From Galeopsis tetrahit (lineage: Eukaryota > Streptophyta > Magnoliopsida > Lamiales > Lamiaceae): a DNA stretch of 64,000 nucleotides. Location: the NCBI GenBank assembly GCA_963675135.1, contig OY776119.1, forward strand, positions 76,315,727-76,379,726. The letters run 5' to 3'. The notes under the pieces are model-generated. The model ran no database searches. It saw only the letters and a list, made by a program, of their open reading frames with translations, and was not told the DNA's origin. Of the stretch, positions 34,901-45,646 are shown one piece after another. Position numbers and translations under genes: made by a program. Each line of letters begins with the position of its first letter. The first letter of the stretch is position 1.

Positions 34901-35216
34901 TTGTTGTAGTCAATTATTATGGCTGATTCAACAACTTAGAGATTATAATATTTGTGAATCAAATGTTCCTATATTCTGTGACAGTAACAGTGCTATTGCC
35001 ATCACACAAAATCCTGTTCTGCACACACGTTGTAAGCATGTCGATGTAAAACACCATTTCATACGTGATCATGTAGAAAAGAAGGATATTCGCATGGAAA
35101 AGATTCACACTGATTTTCAAAGAGCTGATATTTTCACAAAACCATTAGCTGAGGCTCGTTTTCGTGAATTATGCATTAGTCTAGGACTAATAGATCTTGA
35201 CCCTACTAGTATGTAG
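31932..35216 (+). pseudogene. Sirevirus pol: protease, integrase, RT, RNase H, with one in-frame stop
   Basis: The order is copia-type. Protease active-site motif DSGCSHH is at about codon 26. The integrase HHCC region is 'WHRRLCHLNF...CTSCQKG', and the core's first catalytic Asp is in 'HMDLHGP'. TAG at 32751-32753 interrupts the integrase core before the second Asp ('IRNDKGTEF') and the Glu ('VAERRNRT'). Beyond it the frame is open to 35216: RT with 'YQMDVKSAFLNG' and the 'YVDD' catalytic box, then RNase H with 'GYSDSDFGG', 'STTEAEY' and 'IFCDSNSA', ending 'ADIFTKPL'. All domains are present; the single stop would block full-length pol unless read through. Confidence 0.9.
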
Positions 35217-35248
35217 CAATGCACTAACCAGACAGGTACATTTCTAAG

Positions 35249-35605
35249 AAGAAAGGGGAAACAGACAAGTTACCACTAAAGAACAGAGCACTCGTCTACT
35301 CACCCATAAGACAGGTATACAAGGTCAGACAAGATGACCAAACAACCCGATGAGGAAGCTGGTAAAGCTGAGGGTAATACTAAGTGAATAAACATTTGAG
35401 GGGGAATCTTTGATTTCTTAAAAAGCCTTGTGTTGACTCTTAAAAGTCATTTTGCTCGAAACCTTGTTCATTATTTTAAAAGTTGATATTCATTTTGATT
35501 GTTCCAATTTACTACCTGTATTACATCTAATCTGTCGCACAAGATAAGACAGGTTTGTATAATCGTTCGATGTTCAAAAGAGACAAGCACAGCTGTAGGG
35601 GGAAC
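35249..35605 (+). promoter_or_regulatory. Three polypurine-tract-like motifs downstream of pol
   Basis: GAAAGGGGAAA (about 35251-35261), GAGGGGGAAT (35398-35407) and TAGGGGGAA (about 35596-35604) lie between the end of pol and the third ORF. They resemble the true tract before the 3' LTR (AAAAAGGGGGAAAT). Multiplied PPT-like motifs in this region are known from Sireviruses. Function is inference. Confidence 0.5.
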
Positions 35606-35985
35606 TCGTCTTGTGTGCTTAAGTCTACTCGTCTGTTCTGAATAGACTCGAACAGACAAGATAAGTGCTCACTTGAACTTGAAATACTCTAAGTGTTTAA
35701 TAAAATGTGAATTAAGAATATTATAGTATTTTGATATTTTTTTGGAAAACCCTAGAACTCGATTTATACACTCCTATTTTAATGAGGTGTATACACCCAG
35801 TTCGCGCCAAATCCTACTATCTTAGGTCAGATGAGTTCACTCTTCTGTCTTAACCAATAGGAAAGGTGGATTCCAAATTGTACAATATCAAAACACATTA
35901 TTGTCTCGATTCTGTAACTGAATACCAAGAGTCCCAACCGTTGGATCATTTGGTTTCAATCTTCACCATTGATTAAAAAATTCAA

Positions 35986-38900
35986 GTGTTAACAAAACTC
36001 AACACTTACACACTACTCATCTCACGTTTTCTTAATTCTCCAATTCTAGCTTTCACGATTCCTTGTGATTCTCACTCTTTGATTCTTACTCAAACTATCA
36101 CTATGACAATCATCTCAATTTTTGATATAAGGACTAACATGCAAGCTAGGTTCGACCTCGGCAGATTCATATCTGAAAACAAAGTGCATGTTGAACCTTC
36201 GGTGTTCTTCAAAGGCAAGCATACTGATGAAAATTTGGAGATCTTGACCAAATGCAGTAGATGTGGCTTGAAACCTTACTTGGAGGCGTTTCCTCAAGTC
36301 GTCTTAGAGGAAGAGGTTCTTGAGTTCTTTGCCAACGCCACCAGACAAGGAGATGTGATTGAATCATTTCTTGGAAGAAATCGGGTGGAAATCACTCGAG
36401 AAGCCTTGTTTGAGCATCTGAAGTTGCCCATTAGAACTATTGATGTGGAAAATTACGCAGCCGGTCAAGAAGCAAGATATCTAGGTATATTTTGTGGAAG
36501 GAAGTTGAGGTTAAAACCGGATGGCAAGCTCCCTGCAGTCAAGAAGATGGATCTTCTGGAAAAGTATCGCACTCTACTGGACATAGCCAGCAAAATTCTG
36601 CTATGTGCCACTGGTTCTCATGATTCTGTTACTCTTGTTAAAGCAAGGGTAATGGCTGCTATTTTTGATGGAATTATAGAAGGAAATTGGTTCAAGCTGA
36701 TTGCAGACCGAATCATGTACTTTGAGAAAAGTGTTCGAGTTGATACTGATACTAGAAATTGGGTGGTGTCAAATGTTGTTGGATATGGAAACAAGTTAAG
36801 CATTCTTCTTCCCTTGTTAATGCCAAACAAGACGGAATGGAGTAAAGGAAAACCATTTCATCCCTTGAAGTTCTATTTGAAGAAGGAGGCCATAAGGAAG
36901 CAAGTCGCTGCTAGACCAGCTGCTCCTAGGCAAGTTGAGTTGAATCCGATGGATTTGATGCCGTATGCTGGTTCATCTAGTTCTTCAGGAGACGAGTCTA
37001 ATGATGAAGAATCGGAAGAGGTTGAGAAAACAGAGTCCAGTACATATGACTCAGAAAAGACTCAGTCAGATGAAGAGTCGCAACAAGAGAAGGGGTCGAG
37101 TGAACAAATTCCTGAAATGTACACTCTCGTAAGAGTTGGATCGCCTACTCGTCCATTCGAGTCGAGTTCACAGGTTGGTACTTCTACTCAATCTGGTTCA
37201 ATTCCTCTCTCTCTCCCTTCTACTTCTATTCGAACCAAGGCTAGGTCACATCGATCTAGGCCTCGACCTGTACCCCCAACTTCACAAGTACTGGCAGCAC
37301 GACCGCTGAGATCCAGTCATCCCTTAAACACTCCCATAATTGACACAACTGATACTCCGACAATTGTCACACCAAACCAAGATACATCAAAGCCCCAAGA
37401 AACCACCATCCATATTCCTTCTACCTCAACAGAAAATGTTGAACCCTCAAACCCATCTACTTCAGACAAGACGCCAGTTGCCACTGCAACAACTGAGACA
37501 GGGACCCCACCTGCTCAGACGCCGTCTGATGTTAGATTTAATTCCCTGGTATATTATCCGATGTGTCTGAGGGAAAAGCGAATTCGTGCCCGAATGACCA
37601 AGAATTTGAAGAGAACACTCTCAACTATCGAAGTAGACTACGAGTCTGAGCAGTTTGAGATTCTTCTTAGAATATGCACCTGGTTTGCACTTAAGAAATC
37701 CTCAACTGACGATCTTTTCGAAGTTATTCAAGGCATGAGAGGAATCTCCAATTTTATGGATTGGGAGATGGAACAGAAAGAAAATAGTGGTGTAAAAGAT
37801 CATTCCAAACTATTTCCGCCAAGAGCCTTGGTTGATCTTGTAAAAAGGCTCTTGAATATTCCTGATGGAATTCTGGTTGAAGAGTTCTCGTCTGATATTG
37901 GAACTCAGACTGAGCTAGTGGAAGAAGAGAAGGCAGAACTTGTTGATGTTGCTGTTCAAACCTCGGAACCTTCTGAAGATGAGGCTGACAGTTCAGAAGA
38001 AGTTGATTCTTTTGAATTTGGGAAAGAAGATGATGAATTCCTGGATGCTGTTATGTTTAATGAAGAGGAACTTGTAGAAAAAGTTCAGGAAGATGTGGTT
38101 GTTGAAGCCCAGTCATCTACTCAAGGATTCCCTATAGGCTATCTTGCCGAGCTGAAGTCAGACTTGAAAGAAGTTGTTCATTCTGCGATAGAAGAGTTCT
38201 TGCACTCGAAAGTGAAGGATGTGTTGGTAGAACAGAATCAAACACTTGTTGACAGCTCAAGAGAATTGATTGTTGGAGAAGTCAACAAGATGGACTCAAC
38301 TTTTCGAACAGAGATGTATGCAGAAGTTGAAAGGTTCTTACAGAAACAAGTTGAAGTTTCTGAGAAGAGGTCTATCTCGTTTGCTAGATCGTTGGCTGAA
38401 GAATCTGGCAAAATGGAACGTCTTTACCGAGTTAAGATTGAGATAGCAGATGAGCAGAGGAGGGAGGCACAAACTCAGTTGGTGCATTCTCAAGCTATTC
38501 TCTCCGAGCTAACAAAGCAGAACACTCTTCTACGACAGACAGCTACTCAATTCAAAGATGAGTTGGCCATTAACTCAAAGAAGTTAGAGTCTACTGCTGA
38601 TCGACTAGATAAGACGAGTCGGGATCAAACCCATCAAAGACAGATAGAGCTAGCTACTGAAGCGATGAAGGAAGCAGTAAAGGAAGAAATGACTCGCTTT
38701 ACAAGTTTTTTCACTCTTAAGGCCCATGATGAAGCCAAAAAGGGGGAAGAGGTAAGTAAAGTAGGGCAAGTCAGCTTAGATAAGCTGAGTGCTGAACCAG
38801 AAGAGAAGGATGCTGCTACTGCTATGCAAGAGCTAAGGAGGCCTAAAAGGAGGCTAGTTAAAACTGCAGAGCTGGAGCAAGCTGAAGCTGATGAACTTAA

Positions 38901-39540
38901 AAGATTGGAGAAGGGCAAGAATGTTGCATCTCCAGAAACTGAGATTCAGACCAGACGATCTAAGAGGAAGATAGTGTTTGAAGAAACAGAAGGAGTTGCT
39001 GCAGTTGAGAAGAAGCAAAAGATTGTTGATCCTAATGATGAAAGTCATTATGCAAGTAAGAAGAAAGTGGAAAAACATATTGAAAGATTGCAGAAGCTGA
39101 AGGCTGATGAAGAAGAAATGGAAGATCAGTTCATTGACTACTTCATTGACAAAGAGCATCGTCAAGAATGGCTCAAAGTAAAGAGGCAATGGGAACTTGA
39201 TCATTGGATTATTCGAAAATATGGTGAGTCTGAAAGTCCAGATGAGTTGTATGCCATGTTTGACAAATTCATGGAAGGTCAGAACAAATTGCTTTGGAAT
39301 TTGGTCATGAGGATATCAGCCGCCGCAAATTTCAACATTCTGATACCGACCTTTCCAAAATGGAAGACTCCTATGACAAGCTCAGGAAAAAGGGTTGATC
39401 TTAACCAGATCAAGAAATTCGAAGAGGAGCTGCTAGATAAAGAGAAGATTGATGATGAAGACCATATCAGAGTTATTCACAGGAGACTCCTTGATGCATT
39501 CTGTGTTTCAAACTCAGAAGGAGGTACTCTTTCAAATTAG
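35986..39540 (+). CDS. Sirevirus third ORF ('env-like' position), 1184 codons, open
   Basis: This long ORF after pol is in a different frame from pol. The first ATG is at 35986; a second at 36103 (MTIISIFDIR) may be the real start. Residues ~50-330 form a globular region ('FLGRNRVEITREALFEHLKLP') resembling plant-transposon proteins of unknown function. About 330-540 is a low-complexity Ser/Thr/Pro/acid linker. About 690-990 is strongly helical and coiled-coil-like. Basic clusters 'RRPKRRLVK' and 'RRSKRKIV' near 970-1020 look like nuclear signals. No convincing transmembrane segment is seen apart from a hydrophobic N-terminus, so a true envelope role is not supported. It is undamaged, unlike gag and pol. 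Confidence 0.8.
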   Translation: MLTKLNTYTLLISRFLNSPILAFTIPCDSHSLILTQTITMTIISIFDIRTNMQARFDLGRFISENKVHVEPSVFFKGKHTDENLEILTKCSRCGLKPYLEAFPQVVLEEEVLEFFANATRQGDVIESFLGRNRVEITREALFEHLKLPIRTIDVENYAAGQEARYLGIFCGRKLRLKPDGKLPAVKKMDLLEKYRTLLDIASKILLCATGSHDSVTLVKARVMAAIFDGIIEGNWFKLIADRIMYFEKSVRVDTDTRNWVVSNVVGYGNKLSILLPLLMPNKTEWSKGKPFHPLKFYLKKEAIRKQVAARPAAPRQVELNPMDLMPYAGSSSSSGDESNDEESEEVEKTESSTYDSEKTQSDEESQQEKGSSEQIPEMYTLVRVGSPTRPFESSSQVGTSTQSGSIPLSLPSTSIRTKARSHRSRPRPVPPTSQVLAARPLRSSHPLNTPIIDTTDTPTIVTPNQDTSKPQETTIHIPSTSTENVEPSNPSTSDKTPVATATTETGTPPAQTPSDVRFNSLVYYPMCLREKRIRARMTKNLKRTLSTIEVDYESEQFEILLRICTWFALKKSSTDDLFEVIQGMRGISNFMDWEMEQKENSGVKDHSKLFPPRALVDLVKRLLNIPDGILVEEFSSDIGTQTELVEEEKAELVDVAVQTSEPSEDEADSSEEVDSFEFGKEDDEFLDAVMFNEEELVEKVQEDVVVEAQSSTQGFPIGYLAELKSDLKEVVHSAIEEFLHSKVKDVLVEQNQTLVDSSRELIVGEVNKMDSTFRTEMYAEVERFLQKQVEVSEKRSISFARSLAEESGKMERLYRVKIEIADEQRREAQTQLVHSQAILSELTKQNTLLRQTATQFKDELAINSKKLESTADRLDKTSRDQTHQRQIELATEAMKEAVKEEMTRFTSFFTLKAHDEAKKGEEVSKVGQVSLDKLSAEPEEKDAATAMQELRRPKRRLVKTAELEQAEADELKRLEKGKNVASPETEIQTRRSKRKIVFEETEGVAAVEKKQKIVDPNDESHYASKKKVEKHIERLQKLKADEEEMEDQFIDYFIDKEHRQEWLKVKRQWELDHWIIRKYGESESPDELYAMFDKFMEGQNKLLWNLVMRISAAANFNILIPTFPKWKTPMTSSGKRVDLNQIKKFEEELLDKEKIDDEDHIRVIHRRLLDAFCVSNSEGGTLSN

Positions 39541-39707
39541 TTTTTGTTTGCTCTGGTACTTAGGTTTTATTTTGATTTAGTATGTGTAATATCTACTGAT
39601 CATATTTTGAATGAATGAAAAGATAAAGTACTACTTTGATGTTTAATACAAGATAACTACTTAACTAGTCTACTGCTGAGAAAAGATTCAAGTAGTTTTG
39701 GCTTCAT

Positions 39708-39722
39708 CAAAAAGGGGGAAAT
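39708..39722 (+). promoter_or_regulatory. Polypurine tract
   Basis: CAAAAAGGGGGAAAT abuts the TG of the 3' LTR. It is the expected plus-strand primer of reverse transcription. Confidence 0.9.
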
Positions 39723-41045
39723 TGTTGGGATATGAATCCTAAAACAAGTCCTAAATGATGATAAAAGATAAAAGATAAAGTTTTGATAAGCCAAAAGAAG
39801 TTTGAATTTTTCTAAGTGTTGACTAATCTAGTCTAGTTAAGTTGAAATCATCTTGAACTAAGATCAGTAGAGTTCACATGAGTTAACATATGAAAAGACA
39901 GGTACTTATAATTGATATCATGTTATCACTTCATATGTGTTTATACTAACTGTTTAGATTGTTATTGAGCTATAAATAATCATTGTATAGAGCTCATAAT
40001 TTTAAATGTAATAGATAGATTCATTGTATAGTTTTCTAAGTTGACTAAGCTTGTAACAAGAGCTTAATGTAATGTAATAGTCTTGTTAGGATTAGATGAT
40101 AGGACTAGATTAGTTCTATGTTGTAATCTGAAGAAGTCTACTGCACAAGTCAAGTTGAAGACGCAGTCTACTACTAGACAAGACAGGTGCGACTCAACAA
40201 AACAAGACAAGACAAGAAGACTGAAGTTAGTTACAGAAACGCGGTTTAAAGAATAAGATAGAAAGGAGTTAGTTAGAAATAACTACTTGAACAAGAAACG
40301 CGTGGAAGGATAAGAAGATTCAGTTAGAAGTTAGTTTTCAAGAAGAGGTTGTTACACAACTGAAAGTTCTTGGAATTAGAAGTCTATAAATACCCCAAGG
40401 TATTCATTCATTAAAGACTACTGAAATATTGATACTACAACATATTGAAGCATTATTGAAGATTCAAAGAAGAAGTTACTCTCAGAGATTGAAGTTCAGA
40501 AAGTGAAGCTACACAAGTCAAGTGAAGATCGAAGAAGGCTACTACTGAACGAAGAGAAGTTTTATTTTCGTTTATTGTTTCAAGTTGCTAGTTACTTGTA
40601 AAATAGCTAGTAAGATCGAAGATATATCTGGAGATATAATCGAGAAGATCTAAGTCTTATTTCTTGGGACTTAAAGCTACAAGAACATATTACTCCATTG
40701 GACGAGTTAATAAGAATTTCACAACTGGGTTTGTGAGAGTGGATGTAGACAAGTTGTCGAACCACTATAAATCTCGTGTTTGATTTACTTTACTGTTTTG
40801 TTTGTTGTTTAATTGATTAACTGTTTGATTGATTGAATTACATAACTGAACAAGACTAGTTGAGTAAACACTGAAACAGACTTTTCGAAATAAGTTGAGT
40901 ATAATCTTTAATTGGGCTCATTGTTAATTTCGTATTCCGCACATTGTAATTCTGATATATCGAAAGATTTTAGAAAAGTCTATTCACCCCCCTCTAGACA
41001 TTTTCTTTAGCTTCCCTCGATATTAACTCAACTTAGGGACCTACA
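39723..41045 (+). repeat. 3' LTR
   Basis: It is the copy of 27887-29197 and ends ...GACCTACA, followed by CTTTC (41046-41050). It is 12 bp longer, from an extra 'AAGACAAGAC'-type repeat near 40200-40215 and a 1-base loss near 40255. Substitutions were seen near 40063, 40186, 40657, 40795 and 40991. Confidence 0.95.
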
Positions 41046-41050
41046 CTTTC
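41046..41050. repeat. Target-site duplication of the Sirevirus, right copy
   Basis: CTTTC follows the 3' LTR and matches 27882-27886. Confidence 0.95.
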
Positions 41051-44000
41051 CACCAAAACAACTTGACTTTCGGCGGAACATTTAGCTTCCACTGCCCTTC
41101 TTTTTTTCTCATATTCATTCCATGCCAATACCCCGTCTTCACTGAGTATTTGCCCCTATGCCCTGGTAGCCAATACCTTGAGTCCTCTCTATCTTGTCCT
41201 CCTATATGGGTGTTTAGTATAGCTTCCATTTCAATTAGACTTTTTCTCCACTCGTCTTTGTCATCAATAAATCTTTGCACCATCGAGCCGCCTGCTATCT
41301 TTGATATTGTTCCACCCCCTTCAATTCCACCTACGTACCCATCTATGTTTAAACAGATGGATCGTCTTCCCGTTACCAACCCTCCACCGTAATCCATCCT
41401 CCAATAAGTCCCTACTCCAACATAGCGATCTCCAAATGAAAGAAGGGTTTTGCCCCACCTGCGCATCCATAACATCCGTATGTTTGAAATATCTGGCTTT
41501 CATTACCCTACCTAGAAGTGACGATGGTCGTTCTACAATTCTCCACAATTGCTTTGCCAGTAAAACCTTATTAAATTGTACCATATCACGAAACGCCAAC
41601 CCACCACTCTCCTTTGCTTGACTCAGTTTTTCCCATCGTGCCCAGTGCATCTGCTTCCCCCCTCTACTGTGCCCCTACCAGAAATCAGCCACTAGCTTCT
41701 CCATGTCCGTGCATATTGTTGTTGGAACTCGAAAGCACGACATGGTATACGTCGGTACCGCTTGCAATATTGCTTTTATTAATACTTCTCTTCCCCCGTC
41801 CGAGAAGTCTCTTTCTTTTCATGCCTCCATCTTTTTGGCCAGTCGATCTCTGAGGTATCCAAACTGGAGCCTCTTTGCTCTCATTGAGAAAATGGGTAGC
41901 CCCAAATATACTTCGTGTCCACTCGTACATCTTATCTACAACATGTCCCTTACAACCCTCACGTTACTTGCCTTGGTATGGGGACAAGAAGAAATTGCAG
42001 ACTTCTCGAAATTCACCATTTGGCCCGATATCTTCTCATACTTGCCCAAAACATTCTTCACCCTCCTTGCCTCAGTTTCATTTTCCTTGAAGAAAAATAA
42101 ACTATCGTCCGCGAACAATAAGTGAGTAATGTTTGGAGCCTCCCTAGCAATCCTCACCCCGGTAAGTCAATGTTCTCCCGCCATCTTATTTAAGAACACT
42201 GAAAGCCCTTGTGCACATAACACAAATAGGAAGGGGGAGAGTGGGTCCCCTTGCCTAAGTCCCCTTGTTGGGTGCACCCTTCCCATAATCCTTCCATTGA
42301 TTTTAAATGCATAATGCACTGTTGTTATGCACCTCATAATCAAGTTGATCCATTTTGGTGAAAATCCCAACTTCTGTAACATTATCTCCAGATATTTCCA
42401 CTCCACTCTGTCGTACGCTTTGCTCATGTCCAGCTTCAAAGCCGCATAACTATCTCTACTTTTATTGTTCTTAATCCAATGCATACACTCCTATCCCAAA
42501 ACGATGTTATCCGATATCAACCGACCAGGTGTAAATGCACTTTGGTTGTCATCCACAATGCTTGTCATGACATGCTTCAGCCTATTGGTTATTGTCCTTG
42601 CCAAAATTCTGTACACCACGTTGTTAAGGCTAATAGGCCTGAAATCGGCCACACACACTAGGTCCTTCTTTTTTGGAATAAGTGTTATCCAGGTTTCATT
42701 CCAAGAAGCCAGTTCCTCCCCCTCATTCAGCAATTTCAAGTTATTTGTCGTTATTGTCTCCCCCACCTCATCCCACAATTTCTGAAAGAATTCAGCCGAA
42801 AACCCATCGGGGCCAAGTGCCTTTTGAGGGTTGAGTTGGAATACTGCATCTCTCACTTCCTTCGCTGAAAAGGGACCATTCAAAAAGATGTTCATGGAGT
42901 CTGTAACCATTCGTTCCACTGGTCCCAGTGCCCCTTGAATCACCTCCTCCTCAGGCTGTGATGTAGTGAAAATGTCTTCAAAATAGATCTCAACAATCTT
43001 CTCGATCTGTCCACTATCTGACTGCCATTCTCCATGTGCGTCCCTTAAGCCTCGAATTGTATTCATCCATTGCCTTTGAGAGGTTTTCCTGTGGAACACC
43101 TTAGTGTTTCTATCCCCATCTTTGAGCCAAGATACACGTGCTCTTTGCTGCCATTTCATACTCTCTTGAGTCTATAGTCTTTCCACTTTTCCTTCCAATT
43201 CCCTGATCATGCCCATATCCACCTCTCATTGTTCATCATTCAGTAAATCATTTAGTCATTGCTCATAACTCTTAATCCTTCTGTTGATACAACCAATGTG
43301 TTCTTTCCCCTACTTATCTAAAACTGACCCTCACCCTTTCAGCTGTTCCATTATATTTCCACGACCACTCACTGCCTTCCACCCTTCCCTCAACACTTCC
43401 TTGTAATCTTCTTCTAGCAACCATGCCCTCTCAAATCTGAAGCCATGTGATCCACCCCCTTTGTCCCTCCTGTCTTTTTCCCCAATACTCATCTTCACCG
43501 GTCTATGATCAGAACCATAGAAGTCCAAGTTTTGAATTTCCCACTGTTTTATATCATCAAGCCATTCCTCATTCGCCATATATCTATCCAACTTTTCCTT
43601 AACTGCATGTTCTCCCTTTCTCCTATTTGTCCATGTAAAAAAAAGCCCCTTTGCCTCTAGGTCTTTTAAGCCTACCTCATTCACCACCTCCCTAAACTCC
43701 CCCATCTGACTCCAATGTCTCTGTCTTTCATCCCCCCCCCCCTTTTTCTCATTCATGAATATGATTTCATTGAAGTCCCCACCAACTAGCCATGATTTTG
43801 GCTCCCCATATGTGTTTGTCAATTTTTTCTCAACAAATCCCAAGAGAACCTACGTAAATGAGTAACAGAAGCCCCATAAAACCCCGTAAACCTCCACCTC
43901 AATGAATCAAAATTAACAATGCAATCCAAATGCCCAAACGAATACGAAAGTAAAGTAATTTACATTGATGTTTTCCCAAACATAATTAAACCTCCACTAC

Positions 44001-45045
44001 GACCGATCGCATCACTACCAACACAAAAGTTGAAATCTAACCTTGTTTTCCAACTAGTACAAGAATTGACAGACAATTTGGTTTCAATAATAAACAAAAG
44101 ATCTGAGTTTTGGTCAGAAATAAGTTGCTGAAGAGATTGGAACGCTCGCTTACCCCCGAGTCCACGGGCGTTCCAAATTATGGCGATCATTTTTGACGGT
44201 GGTTCTGGGAAGATCCAGTCACCGCCTCCGTGAGACTCATCTCACACTCCTCCGCACTCTCCATTCCCATGCCCTTCCTCCGTCCCTGCCTCCATCTTCC
44301 CAGAATCCATAAATCTGCCTCTCTTCTTTAGTGGTTGGTTCGCTCCTTTCTCCCACTTTGGGTTTATGCCCTCACCTCCCGGTTCGTGCTCCCCTCTCCT
44401 CGCCTTCATTAATGGGGTATTCTACATAATAGCTTTCTTTAGGGTTGGGGTGGGAATAAAATTTCCAATCCCCACCGTTTCTCCTGAATAGGAACTCTTT
44501 TGCCCCTGCGGTTGCCCCATTTGCCCCATCATTGCTTGCATTTGTCCCATCCCTCCGGCGCCATATGGTGGATATGCATTCATATATGCATAGTATCGCA
44601 TACTATTGGATAGGGGGAACAATTCCTCCTCCGCATAGCTACTTGGCTCTGTCAAGAACTGATTAGTGTTAAAATTTTGCATTGTTACCTCCTTCCCTGG
44701 CTTCTGAGTTTTCTGTTGGATTTGTTTGTGTTTCGTACTAGTTCGATTGGCCGACTGATTTTGCATTGCCTTACCCTTATCTTTCCCCATCGTCTGTGCT
44801 TCCTTTTGTTGCTTTTTCTTGCCAATCCCCTTTTGCCTAGCCCATTCGAAACCTGCCTGTGTAGGAGCTTTCTGCCCCTCCGCTTTCAACCAAACTAGAT
44901 AGTTGATCTCCTTCCCAGTGTTATGGCCTCCCTCCTCAAAGTTTGTTGGACACTCCATCTCCACATGGCTTATCCCTCCACAAATGGCACATTACTTTGT
45001 CAACTTCTCATACCTAAATAAGACCAGTCGGCTTATCCTCAAAGT
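41051..45045 (-). pseudogene. LINE 5' part: ORF1 end, endonuclease, reverse transcriptase
   Basis: This is a plant L1-type LINE on the minus strand. ORF1 (about 45045-44422) shows 'RLVLFRYEKLTK', then a CCHC knuckle (CAICGGISHVEMEC) with a premature stop just before it, and a Gln/Met-rich tail. ORF2 starts near 44190 (MIAIIWNARGLGG), the endonuclease start, with 'ETKLS', 'VGGDFNEI' and 'GSDHRPVKM' further on. RT motifs follow at 43159-41936: 'DFRPISLNN', 'KLDMSKAYDRVEW', 'GLRQGDPLSP' and the catalytic 'FADD'. The zf-RVT region comes next, to 41051. There are several stops and shifts. The frame at 41051 continues exactly at 27886 once the LTR element is removed. Confidence 0.92.
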
Positions 45046-45046
45046 T

Positions 45047-45646
45047 TTTTTTCGAATTTTTTTTTTCGATATTTTTTTTTGAAAAAGTGTATGTTAGTAT
45101 ATTGAAAAGTGCATCTTTGTTTTTTAAATGCAAAGTGTATGTTACTATATTGAAAAATGCAACATTGTTTTTAATGAAAAGTGTATGTTCTTATAACTGA
45201 AAAGTGTAAGTTATATATTAATGAAAAGTGTATGTTATTATAACTGAAAAATGTATGATCTATTAATGAAAAATGTAAGTTATATATTAATGAAAAGTGT
45301 ATGTTATTATAACTGAAAAATTTATGATCTATTAATGAAAATTGTAAGTTATATATTAATGAAAAGTGTATGTTATTATAACTGAAAAGTGTATGTTATT
45401 ATAACTAAAAAATGTATGTTCTATTAATGAAAAGTGTAAGTTATATATTAATGAAAAGTGTATATTATAACTGAAAAGTGTATGTTAATATAGCTGAAAA
45501 TAATATTGAAAAATGTAAATTTTCTGTAAAAAAAAAAAAAAAAATTGAAAAAGAAAAGTCAAAGTTTGACCGGTCAACGTTCAACCGTTGACCAGTCAAA
45601 GTCCACTCAAGTACACCATCTACTTGAGTGCACAAGAGAGTCACCT
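45047..45646. mobile_element. Foldback-type element, copy D, left end missing
   Basis: The interior repeats 'GAAAAGTGTATGTTATTATAACT' type words, the reverse of those in copy A. The right end has 'GTCAAAGTTTGACCGGTCAACG', then the palindrome ACTCAAGTACACC-ATC-TACTTGAGTG, close to copy A. The left side begins abruptly with 'CTCAAAGTTTTTTTTCG' at the LINE 5' end, so the left TIR is lost or was displaced by the LINE insertion. Confidence 0.65.

Larger units (their letters stand above)
27887..41045 (+). mobile_element. Ty1/copia LTR retrotransposon, Sirevirus type, 13.16 kb
   Basis: This is a complete element: TG...CA LTRs of 1311 and 1323 bp, tRNA-Met primer binding site, gag with zinc knuckle, pol in copia order (protease, integrase, reverse transcriptase, RNase H), a long third ORF after pol, a polypurine tract, and a 5-bp CTTTC target duplication. 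It lies antisense inside a LINE. By eye the LTRs differ by about five substitutions plus a 13-base and a 1-base indel, so the insertion is young. gag and pol are interrupted; the third ORF is open. The extra ORF and its position are typical of the SIRE/Maximus (Sirevirus) lineage. Confidence 0.95.

Noticed and set aside
38634..39204. Minus-strand ORFs of 94 and 116 codons inside the Sirevirus third ORF
   Set aside because: Ser/Leu-rich antisense shadows of the coiled-coil coding region.
44422..44964. Gln/Met-rich minus-strand ORF as an independent plant gene
   Set aside because: It follows directly on a CCHC knuckle and precedes the LINE endonuclease. It is the ORF1 tail of the LINE.
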